DNA from: Viridothelium virens
Lineage: Eukaryota > Ascomycota > Dothideomycetes > Trypetheliales > Trypetheliaceae
DNA: 55,247 nucleotides
NCBI GenBank assembly: GCA_010094025.1
Contig: ML991883.1
Span: 1 to 55,247 of the forward strand
Reading direction: 5' to 3'
Positions 43,301 to 53,461 of this stretch are shown one piece after another (the first letter of the stretch is position 1; each line of letters begins with the position of its first letter). Under the pieces are notes generated by a model, which was given only the letters and a program-made list of their open reading frames with translations, ran no database searches and was not told where the DNA came from. A program made the position numbers and the translations under genes.

Positions 43301-45538
43301 ATGTCAGCAATGGACATTTCGTCGCCGCATCGTGACGGGCCGACATCCCAGCCACAAGGCTTGCCTTCGATAATGTCACTCACCAATGGGCTGTCGCCAC
43401 AAGCGACTTCACCATTGAACAACAAGCAGGAAACTCGAGATTCAGGCGCATTCTCTGTATCCCAACAGAGTAAACGTGAGTATAGACTCAACACTACATC
43501 CCTTGCTCTTGCTGTACTGCTTCCACCGGTCTTGATCGAAATTTCTTACGATCTACACCGAATATCGTTTTCTCCCCACTTTCAACTTTTTTTGTGGTCT
43601 TTGGAGATGATTTTAGATGAATGTGCCTCGGTCATACCATACGACGACTTGGCTACATTCTCTCAACATCTGCTACCATTTACCACCATCTTCTTTGCCT
43701 TTTACTGCTTTCACTATCCAAAGAAGTAGCCTAATCACAGCGATGCTGACATTTACTTGATAGATTCCTCTGCCGTGTCCAACCCAAACCTCCAAATCAA
43801 CACAATACTCAACGCCGATGAGTCTCCAAATCGACAATCAGGCCCAGCGTCGCCTCTTTCAGCTAGGGTGCCATCTCATCATGTAAGCTTATCCGCTCAT
43901 TATGATAATACCTATTAACTGGGTTGATCAGAGTGGCAATTTGCCGTCGCTCAACAAACCCTTCGAAGGCTATAATAGGGACAGTGGGACAGATTACAGC
44001 AGGAACAGTGGCGCAGATTTCAATAGGAACAGTGGAACAGATTACAGAAACAGCGGTACGGATTATCGCAATAGTGGCACCGACTACAGGAACAGCGGGA
44101 CAGACTATCGTAGTAGTGGGACAGATTACAGGACCAGCGGCACCGACTTCAGCAGGACCAGCGGAATTACAGACTATACACCTCAGCACGAGTCCAGGCG
44201 AAGCAGTATCGACAGCCGTATGAACAGTGGTATGAGCCACCTTGTGATTGGCCCGTCGTCCCCTTACAACGAGAGCCAAAATGCTTCCCAGGTCTCCCTC
44301 GCTTCCAACTTACAACATCAACGCGGAATCACATCGTCGGTCCCTCCGCGATCAAGTGGGACAGCGCCACTGTCACCATTGAGCGGACGGTCTAGTGCAC
44401 GAAGCAATCAAGCACCTCGTATTGCTCCCGTCATCAATCCGAACCCTCGAGGTGTTTCTGGCATGCCCGATCCTACAGCTGCTGCACCGACAAAGGGTTA
44501 CGCATGGGCTTTCCCGGACGCTCGACCTGGGGAGAGAGCGGAATCCAGACCCGTCAGCAGAGCCCCCCCACCTGAACCAGAACCAGAAATATCTGGTAGA
44601 AACAGTGAAGACTCTAGCCCTGAACGTTCGTTATCCCGACAAGGCAGTTTTGCGGCTTCCATCAACAGCAGTCTATACACGGATCCAAATTTACCTCCAG
44701 GTCAGCGGAGGTTTGATGATGGTAAGATACATTATCGTGTTTGATTCGGTCCTCGAGAAGCCATACTCACTGTTGTGTAGATCCTGCTACGACGCATCAT
44801 CACTCGATGAAGCACAAGGCTATCGTGAATCTGCAGGGAGGTGATGCTATGTCACCAGCCGGTAGCGGAAATTACAGCCGGACTCCAGAATTGCGCAACA
44901 GTCACAAACTTGCTGAGCGGAAGCGACGTAGTGAAATGAAAGATCTCTTCGATACTCTGAACGAAATTTTACCTGGAGGCCCCAGTAATAAAACGAGTAA
45001 ATGGGAAATACTATCAAAGGGTAAGCCAAATCCAACTTTTGGCTATTGTACAGTCACAAGCCAATTCTCGATGCTAATGTATCCCGACTTAGCTATCGAA
45101 CACATCAAAGCACTTGATCGTAACAACACTCACAGTCAGGCTGAACTCCAACATATGCGACCTGAATTGGATTATGCCCGTCGCACTCAGAACGAGAACG
45201 ACCAACTTCGTCACGAAGTCGAAATGATGTATCAACAGCTGCGCGTTGCCGATCCCCAGAATCCACACGTCTATGGTACTATGACTGGTCATCTTGCCCA
45301 GCAGCAGGGGCAGCAGCAACATCACAATTCGCAGACTAATGGGGCGAACGGCTTCACGCCAAGCCAGCCACACACGAATGGAACAGCGCAAAATGTGTTA
45401 CCACCTCTCCAGCAGCAGCAATCGGCTTCGAGTCCAGGGCAGTGGCCTATGCCACCCCAGACCCAACCTCAACCGCCGGTTTCTGGAGCACCGATGCAGG
45501 GTGTCGAGATGTACGGGCGTACCTTTGAACGGCGATAA
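43301..45538 (+). CDS. bHLH transcription factor (Esc1-like)
   Basis: Five exons: 43301-43475, 43764-43882, 43932-44721, 44781-45020 and 45093-45538. Introns are 288, 49, 59 and 72 bases with GTGAGT/GTAAGC/GTAAGA/GTAAGC donors; total 589 residues. The long first intron is unusual for this window. Residues 1-360 are disordered, Ser/Pro-rich, and contain a tandem heptad array (NSGTDYR). The bHLH domain is at about 399-449: RNSHKLAERKRRSEMKDLF, then NEILPG, with helix 2 KWEILSKAIEHIKAL split by the last intron. His403, Glu407 and Arg411 match the His5-Glu9-Arg13 code for CACGTG. A coiled coil (NDQLRHEVEMMYQQL) follows, then a Gln/Pro-rich tail. Similar fungal genes are annotated as Esc1-like or GlcD-gamma HLH factors. 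The targets cannot be inferred. Confidence 0.9.
43990..44160 (+). repeat. Coding minisatellite, 21-base unit (NSGTDYR heptads)
   Basis: About eight imperfect 21-base units in frame encode (R/N)(N/S/T)SGTDY(R/S) heptads within exon 3 of the bHLH gene. Neighbouring units are near-identical (ACAGATTAC/GACTACAGG-type words), so copy number probably varies between strains. Confidence 0.8.
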
Positions 45539-46698
45539 AGTGTACCCTGACTCCTCATCCAGTGCGTTGCACCATTCACACCACAATCCGTGGTGACCGA
45601 CATATTGTTGTATCACTACAGTACTATACCTTTTCTTCTGTCTCATGTTCTTTTCAAGCTTTGGCGCTCGTCGGGCGTCCTCGCTGACTTGCTTCCATCT
45701 GGAGGGAATTTCTGCAGCCATTTCAGCAACTTTCGAAAAAAAGGGTATTATGGTACGACTCGGCTCTTGGGCCCTTGGGTGCAACTGGTTTCGGGAGTAA
45801 CCTCAGGCCGGATTGATCGCCACTTGTGTCTGCTTTTCCTTTGATACCAACCGGCCTTGCTGCCAAATTTATTTTCTTTTGTCTACGTTCATTCCCTTTC
45901 TATTGTTTTATGTGGTAATTATCCTCCTGTACGGGTTATGGGGACTTCTTACCACGAGCTTCTTGATAGGAAGGAAATTTGTGCTGCCAAGACGATCCTT
46001 AAGAGAACTCCTCATGGTGTGGGTAGCTGGCATTCGTTTGCACTGGCGGGTGAGCTTAGTACGAGAGACGAAGCGATCTAGATGAGAGATCTGAATGTCA
46101 GTGGTCTCAGGCCCTAGAGGCTTAGAGCGTGAAAAAAGTCAACGGTGGAATTGTATCGGACACGAATTGAATGGCAATGTCATTAGCTTACTTGCCGGCA
46201 AACTGGCGCACTCAACGAATTAGCGTTTAGGATAGCTATGTGAGGACGTGTTGATATGACCGAATAGATGACAAGATATTCATCCTTCTATTCTATACTA
46301 CTCCGTATTCGCAACACAAATGAGACTATGCAGAGAAGCTGGAAATCGCACATTCTACAGTCATCAAATGGCGATGTCCGTGAGGGAGTGACGAGAGAAG
46401 TGTTGCCTTAGGTAGTTGGTGACAGTCTAAATGGTTCAGGGCCAATATTTTGCTTGTGATGAAGTGATTGGACGCTCGCCCCTGCAGACGGCTTCGGCTG
46501 GGATGATTTAGTACTCCCCACTTCGCACCATCAACAAACCTCCCCCCGCGTCTCACCGCCGTCTACCAAAAACACTCCCTTGTCCGCACATTGAGCGCAC
46601 GCGCTGGGAAGCCTTCAATCTCTCTGCGCCCTCTACTCGCATTCAATCGCTGGCTTCTGTTGCTTCAAATCCAAATTGCTACGGTATAAACTCTCAGA
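45539..46698. other. Intergenic region between bHLH and alpha-tubulin genes
   Basis: This is the 3' UTR of the bHLH gene followed by the promoter and leader of alpha-tubulin (about 46400-46698, pyrimidine-rich). No coding region is supported. Confidence 0.5.
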
Positions 46699-48562
46699 AT
46701 GAGGGGTGAAGTAAGTCAAGCCTCATACACGACGCGTCCTTGTGAGCACTAAGGGGGACAGGCCTGCATGCTGATTCCACCACGTATAGGTCTGCCACCT
46801 CCATATCGGTCAGGCTGGTACCCAGCTCGGGAACAGCGCTTGGGAACTGTAAGATTTCTTTGACATGACAATTTGGCATACAAATAACAGCTCCTCACAG
46901 CTACCTTCTCGAGCACGGTCTCAAGGCCGACGGCCGTCTCGACCCAGATGCGACTGGTGCCTCTTCTGAGGGTTCCTTTGAGACCTTCTTCAATGAGACT
47001 GGGAGCGGCAAATATGTCCCTCGATCCATCTTCGTAGACTTGGATCCTTCAGTAAGTAGAACTCGCCTCCCTTCAACCAGAAATCGACTGACCCCAAACG
47101 TAGCCAATCGACGAAGTCCGTACCGGGTCCTACCGTCAACTCTTCCACCCTGAACTCTTGATCAGCGGCAAAGAAGATGCAGCAAACAACTGTTCGTGTC
47201 CAGCAAAGAAGAGGTAGCATATGTGGAAATACTGACATCACGACTCCAGATGCTCGTGGTCACTACACTATCGGCAAGGAACTTGTGGACAGCGTGATTG
47301 ACCGTATCCGACGCGTTGCAGGTACGAGCTCTCGCGACATCAAACATGTATAGCCGTTATCTGACTGGACATAGACAACTGCTCCTCTCTCCAAGGTTTC
47401 CTCATCTTCCACTCCTTTGGCGGTGGTACTGGCTCCGGCTTCGGCGCCCTGCTCCTCGAACGCCTCTCTACCGACTACGGCAAGAAGTCCAAACTCGAAT
47501 TCGCCGTCTACCCGGCCCCACGAGTGTCCACTTCCGTCGTGGAGCCCTACAACGCCGTCCTGTCGACGCACAGCACCATCGAGAACTCCGACTGCACCTT
47601 CCTTGTCGACAACGAAGCCGTCTACGACATCTGCCGCCGCAACCTCGACATCCCCCGTCCGGACTACGAGCATCTCAACCGCCTCATCGCGCAGGTGGTC
47701 AGCTCCATCACGTCGAGCCTACGCTTCGACGGCGCCTTGAATGTCGACCTCAATGAGTTCCAGACCAACTTAGTGCCTTACCCGCGTATCCACTACCCTC
47801 TCATCAGCTACGCGCCCGTCATTTCCGCGAATAAGAGCTCGCACGAGAGCTTCAAGGTGCACGATCTGACCTTCCAATGTGCGTATCCTCTTATCCTCAT
47901 CCGCGTATTATTCTCTACACCACAACCCCAGACCAGTGAATGGCAAAGAACGAAGAAAACTGTTTACTAACAAACTCTGCTTCTTTCGTAGGCTTCGAGC
48001 CCAACAACCAGATGGTCGTCTGCGACCCCCGCAATGGCAAGTACATGGCCGTCGCGCTGCTCTACCGCGGCGACGTCGTGCCGCGCGACTGCAGCACCGC
48101 CGTGGCCGCCCTCAAGGCCAAGGCCTCCTTCAACCTTGTCGAATGGTGCCCTACGGGCTTCAAGCTGGGCATCAACTACGAGAAGGTATGTCCTTCCCTC
48201 TCCCCCTTTCACTGTTCTTGTCGCGTGGCCATTCCCCCATCCATTCAATTTGTTCAGACCGGATGCTAATATCTTCTCCTTCGTTATAGCCCGCCCGCGT
48301 TGAAGGCAGCGAGCTTGCGCCCGTCGATCGCTCCGTTAGCATGCTCTCCAATACTACCGCCATCGCTGAGGCCTGGTCTCGGCTCGACCACAAGTTCGAC
48401 CTTATGTACAGCAAGCGCGCTTTTGTGCACTGGTATGTCGGTGAGGGTATGGAGGAAGGCGAGTTTAGCGAGGCCCGTGAGGATCTTGCTGCTCTTGAGA
48501 AGGATTACGAGGAGGTGGCTGCTGACTCGATCGAGGGTGAGGGCGAGGAGGGAGAGTATTAG
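46699..48562 (+). CDS. Alpha-tubulin
   Basis: Eight exons: 46699-46710, 46790-46848, 46901-47051, 47104-47191, 47250-47321, 47375-47878, 47992-48185 and 48290-48562. Seven introns of 52-113 bases have GTAAGT, GTAAGA, GTTCGT, GTACGA, GTGCGT and GTATGT donors. The total is 1353 bases, 450 residues, the standard length. Exon 1 encodes only MRGE. Diagnostic motifs: [20 protein letters not shown], the tubulin GTP signature GGGTGSGFG, and LDLN-type loop [17 protein letters not shown]. The Glu in DLNEF is the alpha-tubulin residue that triggers hydrolysis of beta-tubulin GTP. The acidic tail ends GEEGEY, keeping the C-terminal Tyr. With beta-tubulin it forms the microtubule heterodimer. Many small 5' exons are typical of fungal alpha-tubulin genes. 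Which paralogue (tubA- or tubB-like) it is cannot be decided here. Confidence 0.96.
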
Positions 48563-49234
48563 ACTGGTGAGAGGGGGAGACAAGAAGTGTCTGGATGGTG
48601 GAAAAAGAGGTATCGAGAAGTGGATTAGGACCAAGCAAAGTAGAGGACCATGATGATGAATGCAGAGGAACGAATGATGTAGAGGGGAGTAGTCAGGTGC
48701 TGTCAGTTTTCATTTGTTATTTCAAATTCCAAAGAGACACAAGGCGACATTGGATGGTCGGAAGGAAGCACAAGGGCGAGAATCCTGAATGTAGGCAGTG
48801 CTTTTTCCCTCCAGTCAAGTAATGAGAAAGAGTAGACACTTGCCTTCCAATCTGCATGTTTAACATCCACCTGGCATCATGATAGAGTCTACATCGTCTT
48901 CACTACCAAACGGGGATGGAACAAAACGAGGTACTCAGAAGACTTTGTTTCGGAAGGTAGGTACATAAGGTAGAGAAAAGATTCAATAATTAGTCTCGCC
49001 CGTGTTATGACGCTATGCTACTAGTTTACATGTTATCGCCTTTTGCTCTCTTTGTGTTTTCCATCGGAGCCAAATTGGAGCCAAGAAATTTTTCAGCGCC
49101 GATCGAATGCAATGCTATTAATCTACCGGGAAAATATGCGGAAGTCACTCTTTCGCGCCGCTGGAGACCTTCTCCCATGCTACAATCTTGTGCGATCCGG
49201 GATGCTCGAAGCGGCCCACGGCGATAAATTGGCC
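48563..49234. other. Convergent 3' region between alpha-tubulin and SMP genes
   Basis: 3' flanks of alpha-tubulin (+) and the SMP-domain gene (-). A short GGTAGGTACATAAGGTAGAG motif of the TACCT class is at 48957-48976. No gene is supported. Confidence 0.5.
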
Positions 49235-50288
49235 TTATCTACTGGAAGTCTTGCCCTCATTCTCCGCAGCGAGTTGCTGTGCCTGAGCCGTGATGCCACC
49301 CTTATCAGTGTGGCCGTGAGCGCGTTGCTCGCGGGAATGCAACAAATTGGCATCATCCTTGGTTACTACGTCATTGCGTCAGCCATCACACGATTTCCTA
49401 GCGTGTACCAGCGATAATTATCACAGGGGTTGGCAGGTCATGCCGAGATCTGGGCAGACGTACCTTGTTCAGGGTCGTTGGCCATCTTAGTGCCGACCGT
49501 GTTTACCACATCACGGAAGTTCTGCTCCTTCTGCATGTGCGACTGCGCCGCAGGGTCGAGACCGCCACGGCCGATTGAGGTACCTCCCTGTTCATTGGCG
49601 GACGCAACCCGCTGGGCATCGCTTGCAAGGCTATCAGAGGGAACATTATCTCCGCCCACAACACGAGCTTCGCGGGATTGGAGGTACTGAGCATCAGAAG
49701 ACGTCACTTCCTCACTGTATCAGTATGTCAGCAAGAGACTATCATTGGCAACGAGCACGATGGTAAGGCAACGTACGGGGCAGTCGCCATCTTCCCGGTA
49801 ACCTCCTCAGCAGCCTGCTCGAAATTCTTTTCCTTATCAGCTATGGACTGAGCTTGAGCGGCGATGGAGCCGGGAGGGGGACGCTGGCCGTCCATGGCAC
49901 GCTGTTCACGAGACTGGACGGTGCGGGCTTCGGAAGGGTCGATGGGCTCGCCAGTCTCGAGTTTGGAGGCGACTTGATCTTCAGCAGCTTCGGCGTTGCG
50001 TTGTTTAGCAACCTGAGGAATGTTAGATGGAATTGAGATGTCCACAGCGGGTGGTTGGATGGTTGGATGGTTGCGTACTTGAGACTGCATTTGTGCAGCA
50101 GTTGAACCCTTGGTAGGACCACCTTCTTGCTTCATGGTGTCAGAGATAGCCTCGCCGGTAGATTGAGTTGCCATGGTTGCTGCAGATGGTTGGATTTGTA
50201 AAGAATTGAAAGCGTGTCGAGTTGATAGTATTTGTGGTTGACGAAGTGAAGTGGCGAATCTGAGAAATCTGGAAGAACGTGGGAACAT
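49235..50288 (-). CDS. SMP-domain (seed maturation/LEA-like) stress protein
   Basis: Four exons on the minus strand: 50288-50079, 50012-49777, 49714-49464 and 49365-49235. Introns are 66, 62 and 98 bases with GTACGC/GTACGT donors; total 275 residues. The last exon is easy to miss; it reads KDDANLLHSREQRAHGHTDK and continues to a TAA at 49235. The body consists of repeated SMP units, each with a D/S-A-x-x-L/V-QSRE-x-R core (ARTVQSREQRA, AQYLQSREARV, ANLLHSREQRA) alternating with GSIAAQAQS-type segments. The N-terminal 38 residues (MFPRSSRFLRFATSLRQ) are Arg-rich with no acidic residues, like a mitochondrial targeting peptide. A second in-frame ATG at 50174 (MATQSTGEA) would give a 237-residue form without it. 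SMP proteins are hydrophilic and linked to desiccation and spore stress in plants and fungi. Confidence 0.88.
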
Positions 50289-51223
50289 TTTGACCTGGGG
50301 TTTGGTCTTGAATATGGCGAGATACGTAATGTCACTTGATCGTGCCTTCCCTAGAAATTCTGGCAGCTTTTTTGACGTGTCTTGCAGCTTCCCTGCGCGA
50401 ATTTTTGTAGCTCCCTAACATAATGACGCAACTATGAAAAGCGACATCATCGACTGCAAATACGGCAATAGTGCGCGTCATGGAGATTCATTGCGGCTTG
50501 AAGATGTCTTACTCGCTTGCTATACATGCCTTCACAATACAGGTCTGAAGCAGGCCTGCTAGGATATTACCTTCCATCGAAGATGGATAGAGCTTTCAAA
50601 AACCGTTGCGCGTCGGATTCACGTCTTCGCGCGTCAAGCTTCCCAGGCAACCCTCGCGTGATAACACGTACCCTGCCACGCGGTTGACAAAAAAACCCGC
50701 ACACCGCCTCCGTCTCATTTCTGATTAGGACATTTATCGCGTATGCCGACGTGCTCATTACCTTCTCATGCTGTCGAAATAGATCACAGAGGTTCTTTTG
50801 AAATGTACAGCCTCCTGTCGAGCCGTCAACGTCATCGGACGCAAGGCTGTGAGATCAGGCATAGAGCAGAGTGCTACTTACTGTCGCCGATCACCCTCTT
50901 TACTGTCATTCAATTTCTTTCCGTGTTGTCATTGATTACACTCCGTACTGTTGCTAGGCTGGCAATTGGTTAAGGACTGTACACATATTGATGCCCTTTC
51001 TTGAATCGTTTTTATTGTACTCTATTCCATGTAACGAGCCAGAAGTACTTCAACTTAATGCTGTTTGATTTACAGTTTTCGCTCTCTGTCGAGCTGATAC
51101 GAACAGCATCAATTGCGGTACAGCTGACTCTTGATTCAGTAAAACGTTACATAAATATTCGAACGTTCATTTTCTACAACTTAAGAACAAAATCTCAATC
51201 TACAAGAAACTCTCTAAAATCCC
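50289..51223. other. Intergenic region between SMP and DUF7924-type genes
   Basis: It contains the promoter of the SMP gene (50289-50700) and the AT-rich 3' flank of the DUF7924-type gene. No coding region is supported. Confidence 0.5.
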
Positions 51224-52702
51224 TCAAATATACTGGGTTCTTGGGGCTTGTTCCAAGGACTCTTTCCACCGTTTGGACGTTCTCTGGGTTTCTGAAGCTG
51301 ACTCGGCAGTTGGCATGATTGAGTTGGACGATGACGACCCAGTCTTTCGAGGCGAAGTCAAGCTGTGTTCCGGTAAATCTTGTTTAACGGCGACTTTGCC
51401 AGCTTCAGATTGGCTGCGAACGCGTTCAATGACCGCATTTCTCTGTTCTTCGGCCCAGTCCTGACCATTTCGATACGCAGCGGCCCCTTGTACAAAGCTT
51501 TCGGGGGTATCTGTCATGGCAAAGGATCTCACTTGGTTCACATGGTAATCAGGCCTGCCACCTGGCGCCATCGGGGCTGTCGGATGACAAATGTATATCT
51601 TGAGTTGCCCATCACTGTAAGTCGACCCAAGAGCGTATGCATTTTCATCGTATGTTTTGTTTTCTTCTCCATAATGCTGCATCTCCAGCATACCGCGAGC
51701 GCCAACTCCAAGATCTTGCGTGATCTGTCGTTTCATCTCGGCAGCGCTACCGTCAGGACCTTTGACCTCCGTAAAGAAGTTCGGGAGCATAGGGGTGTGT
51801 GAGCTTGTAGACGGCATGATATAATGCCGATTTCCCTACGTACCCTAGAATCAAGTTCACTAGGGTGAGACCCGTTGTAATAATCCGGTTTGGCGGTCGC
51901 AATCCCAAAAGCGAGTGGCTCGAGATTTGTAAAGAGTCGATTCCCGCCGGCGGGAACACTTGTGTTGCCCCTTATGATTGGAATGACATCCCTCATAACG
52001 TCTTCCTCGCTTGTAGCATTGAAATTCATTTGCCGGAAGTCCGAGAAGGCCTGATGAGAGAAGACAGAAGGCGACAAGGACAATCTGGGTCGGCGTAGCC
52101 TTTCCAAAACCTCTTCTACATTTCCTGGCTCTCTGTTGCTATGCCCTGGCGGGTGATACTGTGCATCTACCAACGCTTGCTCAAAGGCAGGATCCCTAGA
52201 AGAGAGAGCGGTCCTTTGTCTTGAGCGTGCTGTCGCATTCAAGCGACGTCGTTTGGTCCGCATCTCAGACTTGTCGGAGAGGGATTGTCGAGAGCTCATT
52301 TGGCGTTGTGGCTCCAGTTCTTTATACTAGAGAAGCTTTAGTATATCTTCTCTTATTTCAGCTGTTCGGATTTACCCCTCGGATGTCACGAAGATTCGGG
52401 CCACCGTGGCGAGCAAATCGTTTAAGCTGTTTCCACTGATTTTCCAACAGCACAAATTGGGTGGTTGGCTTAGCAGGTACTGGCTGAGCTGTTCTTCGAT
52501 CGAACTCTCGTAGGGCACGACGGCATAGCGGTATCCGGGAAAGATTGTCCCAGAACTTGGGTGGAGTCTGAGTACGCGTTGATTGCAGCCCTCTCTGACG
52601 TTTACCAGAGGGGAGAGACGGATGGTCGATTGCGCGCGCAGCTTCATCGATTCGCCTTGGTTTCCCACAGTGAAAGTCTGTTTCCGGTTCCAGCGGTGTC
52701 AT
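51224..52702 (-). pseudogene. DUF7924-type fungal protein gene with a frameshift
   Basis: The gene reads from ATG 52702 through exon 52702-52376, a 49-base intron (52375-52327, GTAAAT donor, ACTAA branch, TCTAG acceptor), into exon 52326-51224. N-terminal family marks: FWDNLSRIPLCRRALREFDRR, FARHGGPNLRDIRG. Then an Arg-rich nuclear-type segment (KRRRLNATARSRQR) and the core: FTNLEPLAFG, KPDYYNGSHPSELDSRVRRE. After this the frame must shift by one base (about 51828-51840) to continue as YIMPSTSSHT, LPNFFTEVKGPDGS, GARGMLEMQHYGE, AAAYRNGQDWAEEQRNAVIE. No GT-AG intron restores the frame. So the gene carries a one-base loss, or the sequence has an error there. The PD...E-x-K order suggests a PD-(D/E)XK nuclease-like fold, which is inference. 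Role unknown. Confidence 0.78.
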
Positions 52703-53461
52703 TTTATGGAGATGTTGAGAAGGGAGGCCGATTATAAACATTCCTGCAAGCACCCGACGATGTGTGAAGACTCAGGTTTGCGAGCAAACGATGTCCTATG
52801 CTAGGCAGTAATGGCACTGACGCCTACTTGTTCCCTTATGTAGGCCGTCTGCTGTCCTTTTTGAGCCCCTAATCAATGTCGTACGGGAGTGCAGAGCAAG
52901 TAATAGTCCGAGATGCACCGCTCAAGACGCCGCTTCGAGTTGGTCTGGAAACGACAGCATTCCTCCATGCGATCAGGTACCTAAGGTATGAACTTGGTAC
53001 CTACCTGACAGACACCAGCATCACGTGCAGCTCTTAGGATGTCGTGACACATTGAAAACGCAATCTGGGCTTGTTGGGTTCGGAGGGTGAACACTCATCA
53101 TATGCCCCCCGGAGACTTCGACTCTCATACGGAGTATATACTACTAGATTATTTTAGTGCACTTATAAACTCACCCTGACGGCTTATCCTGGCGTAAGGG
53201 GTGGGTGATACTGTAATAGTTACACAAAAATGGCCTGGTAGCGCGCAACTCTTGTTCGATGTGAATGCAAGGGGTCTGTGCGGTGGGCCGTGGTTTCTGT
53301 ATGCACTCCAACGGTCGTTCTCACCGCGTGATGACTTTCTGGTCGTTGTACTCTATCATAGGATCTGACCTTCTGAAACCTATCGAGCAGCTTCTGTCAT
53401 TATGGACAACCTGGTAGCAGGCAAACTTTCGGGATTGTCCGTCTTACATTGCGGCTAATGA
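52703..53461. other. Divergent intergenic region between DUF7924-type and CK1-like genes
   Basis: This 759-base stretch contains both promoters. A TACCTAAGGTA palindromic motif flanked by GGTACCTACCT lies at about 52977-53008. No coding region is supported. Confidence 0.5.

Noticed and set aside
51795-51845. A 40-base intron to repair the DUF7924-type gene
   Set aside because: GTACGT to ACAAG is phase 0, but the downstream frame needs phase 2, and the family sequence appears to run through the segment.
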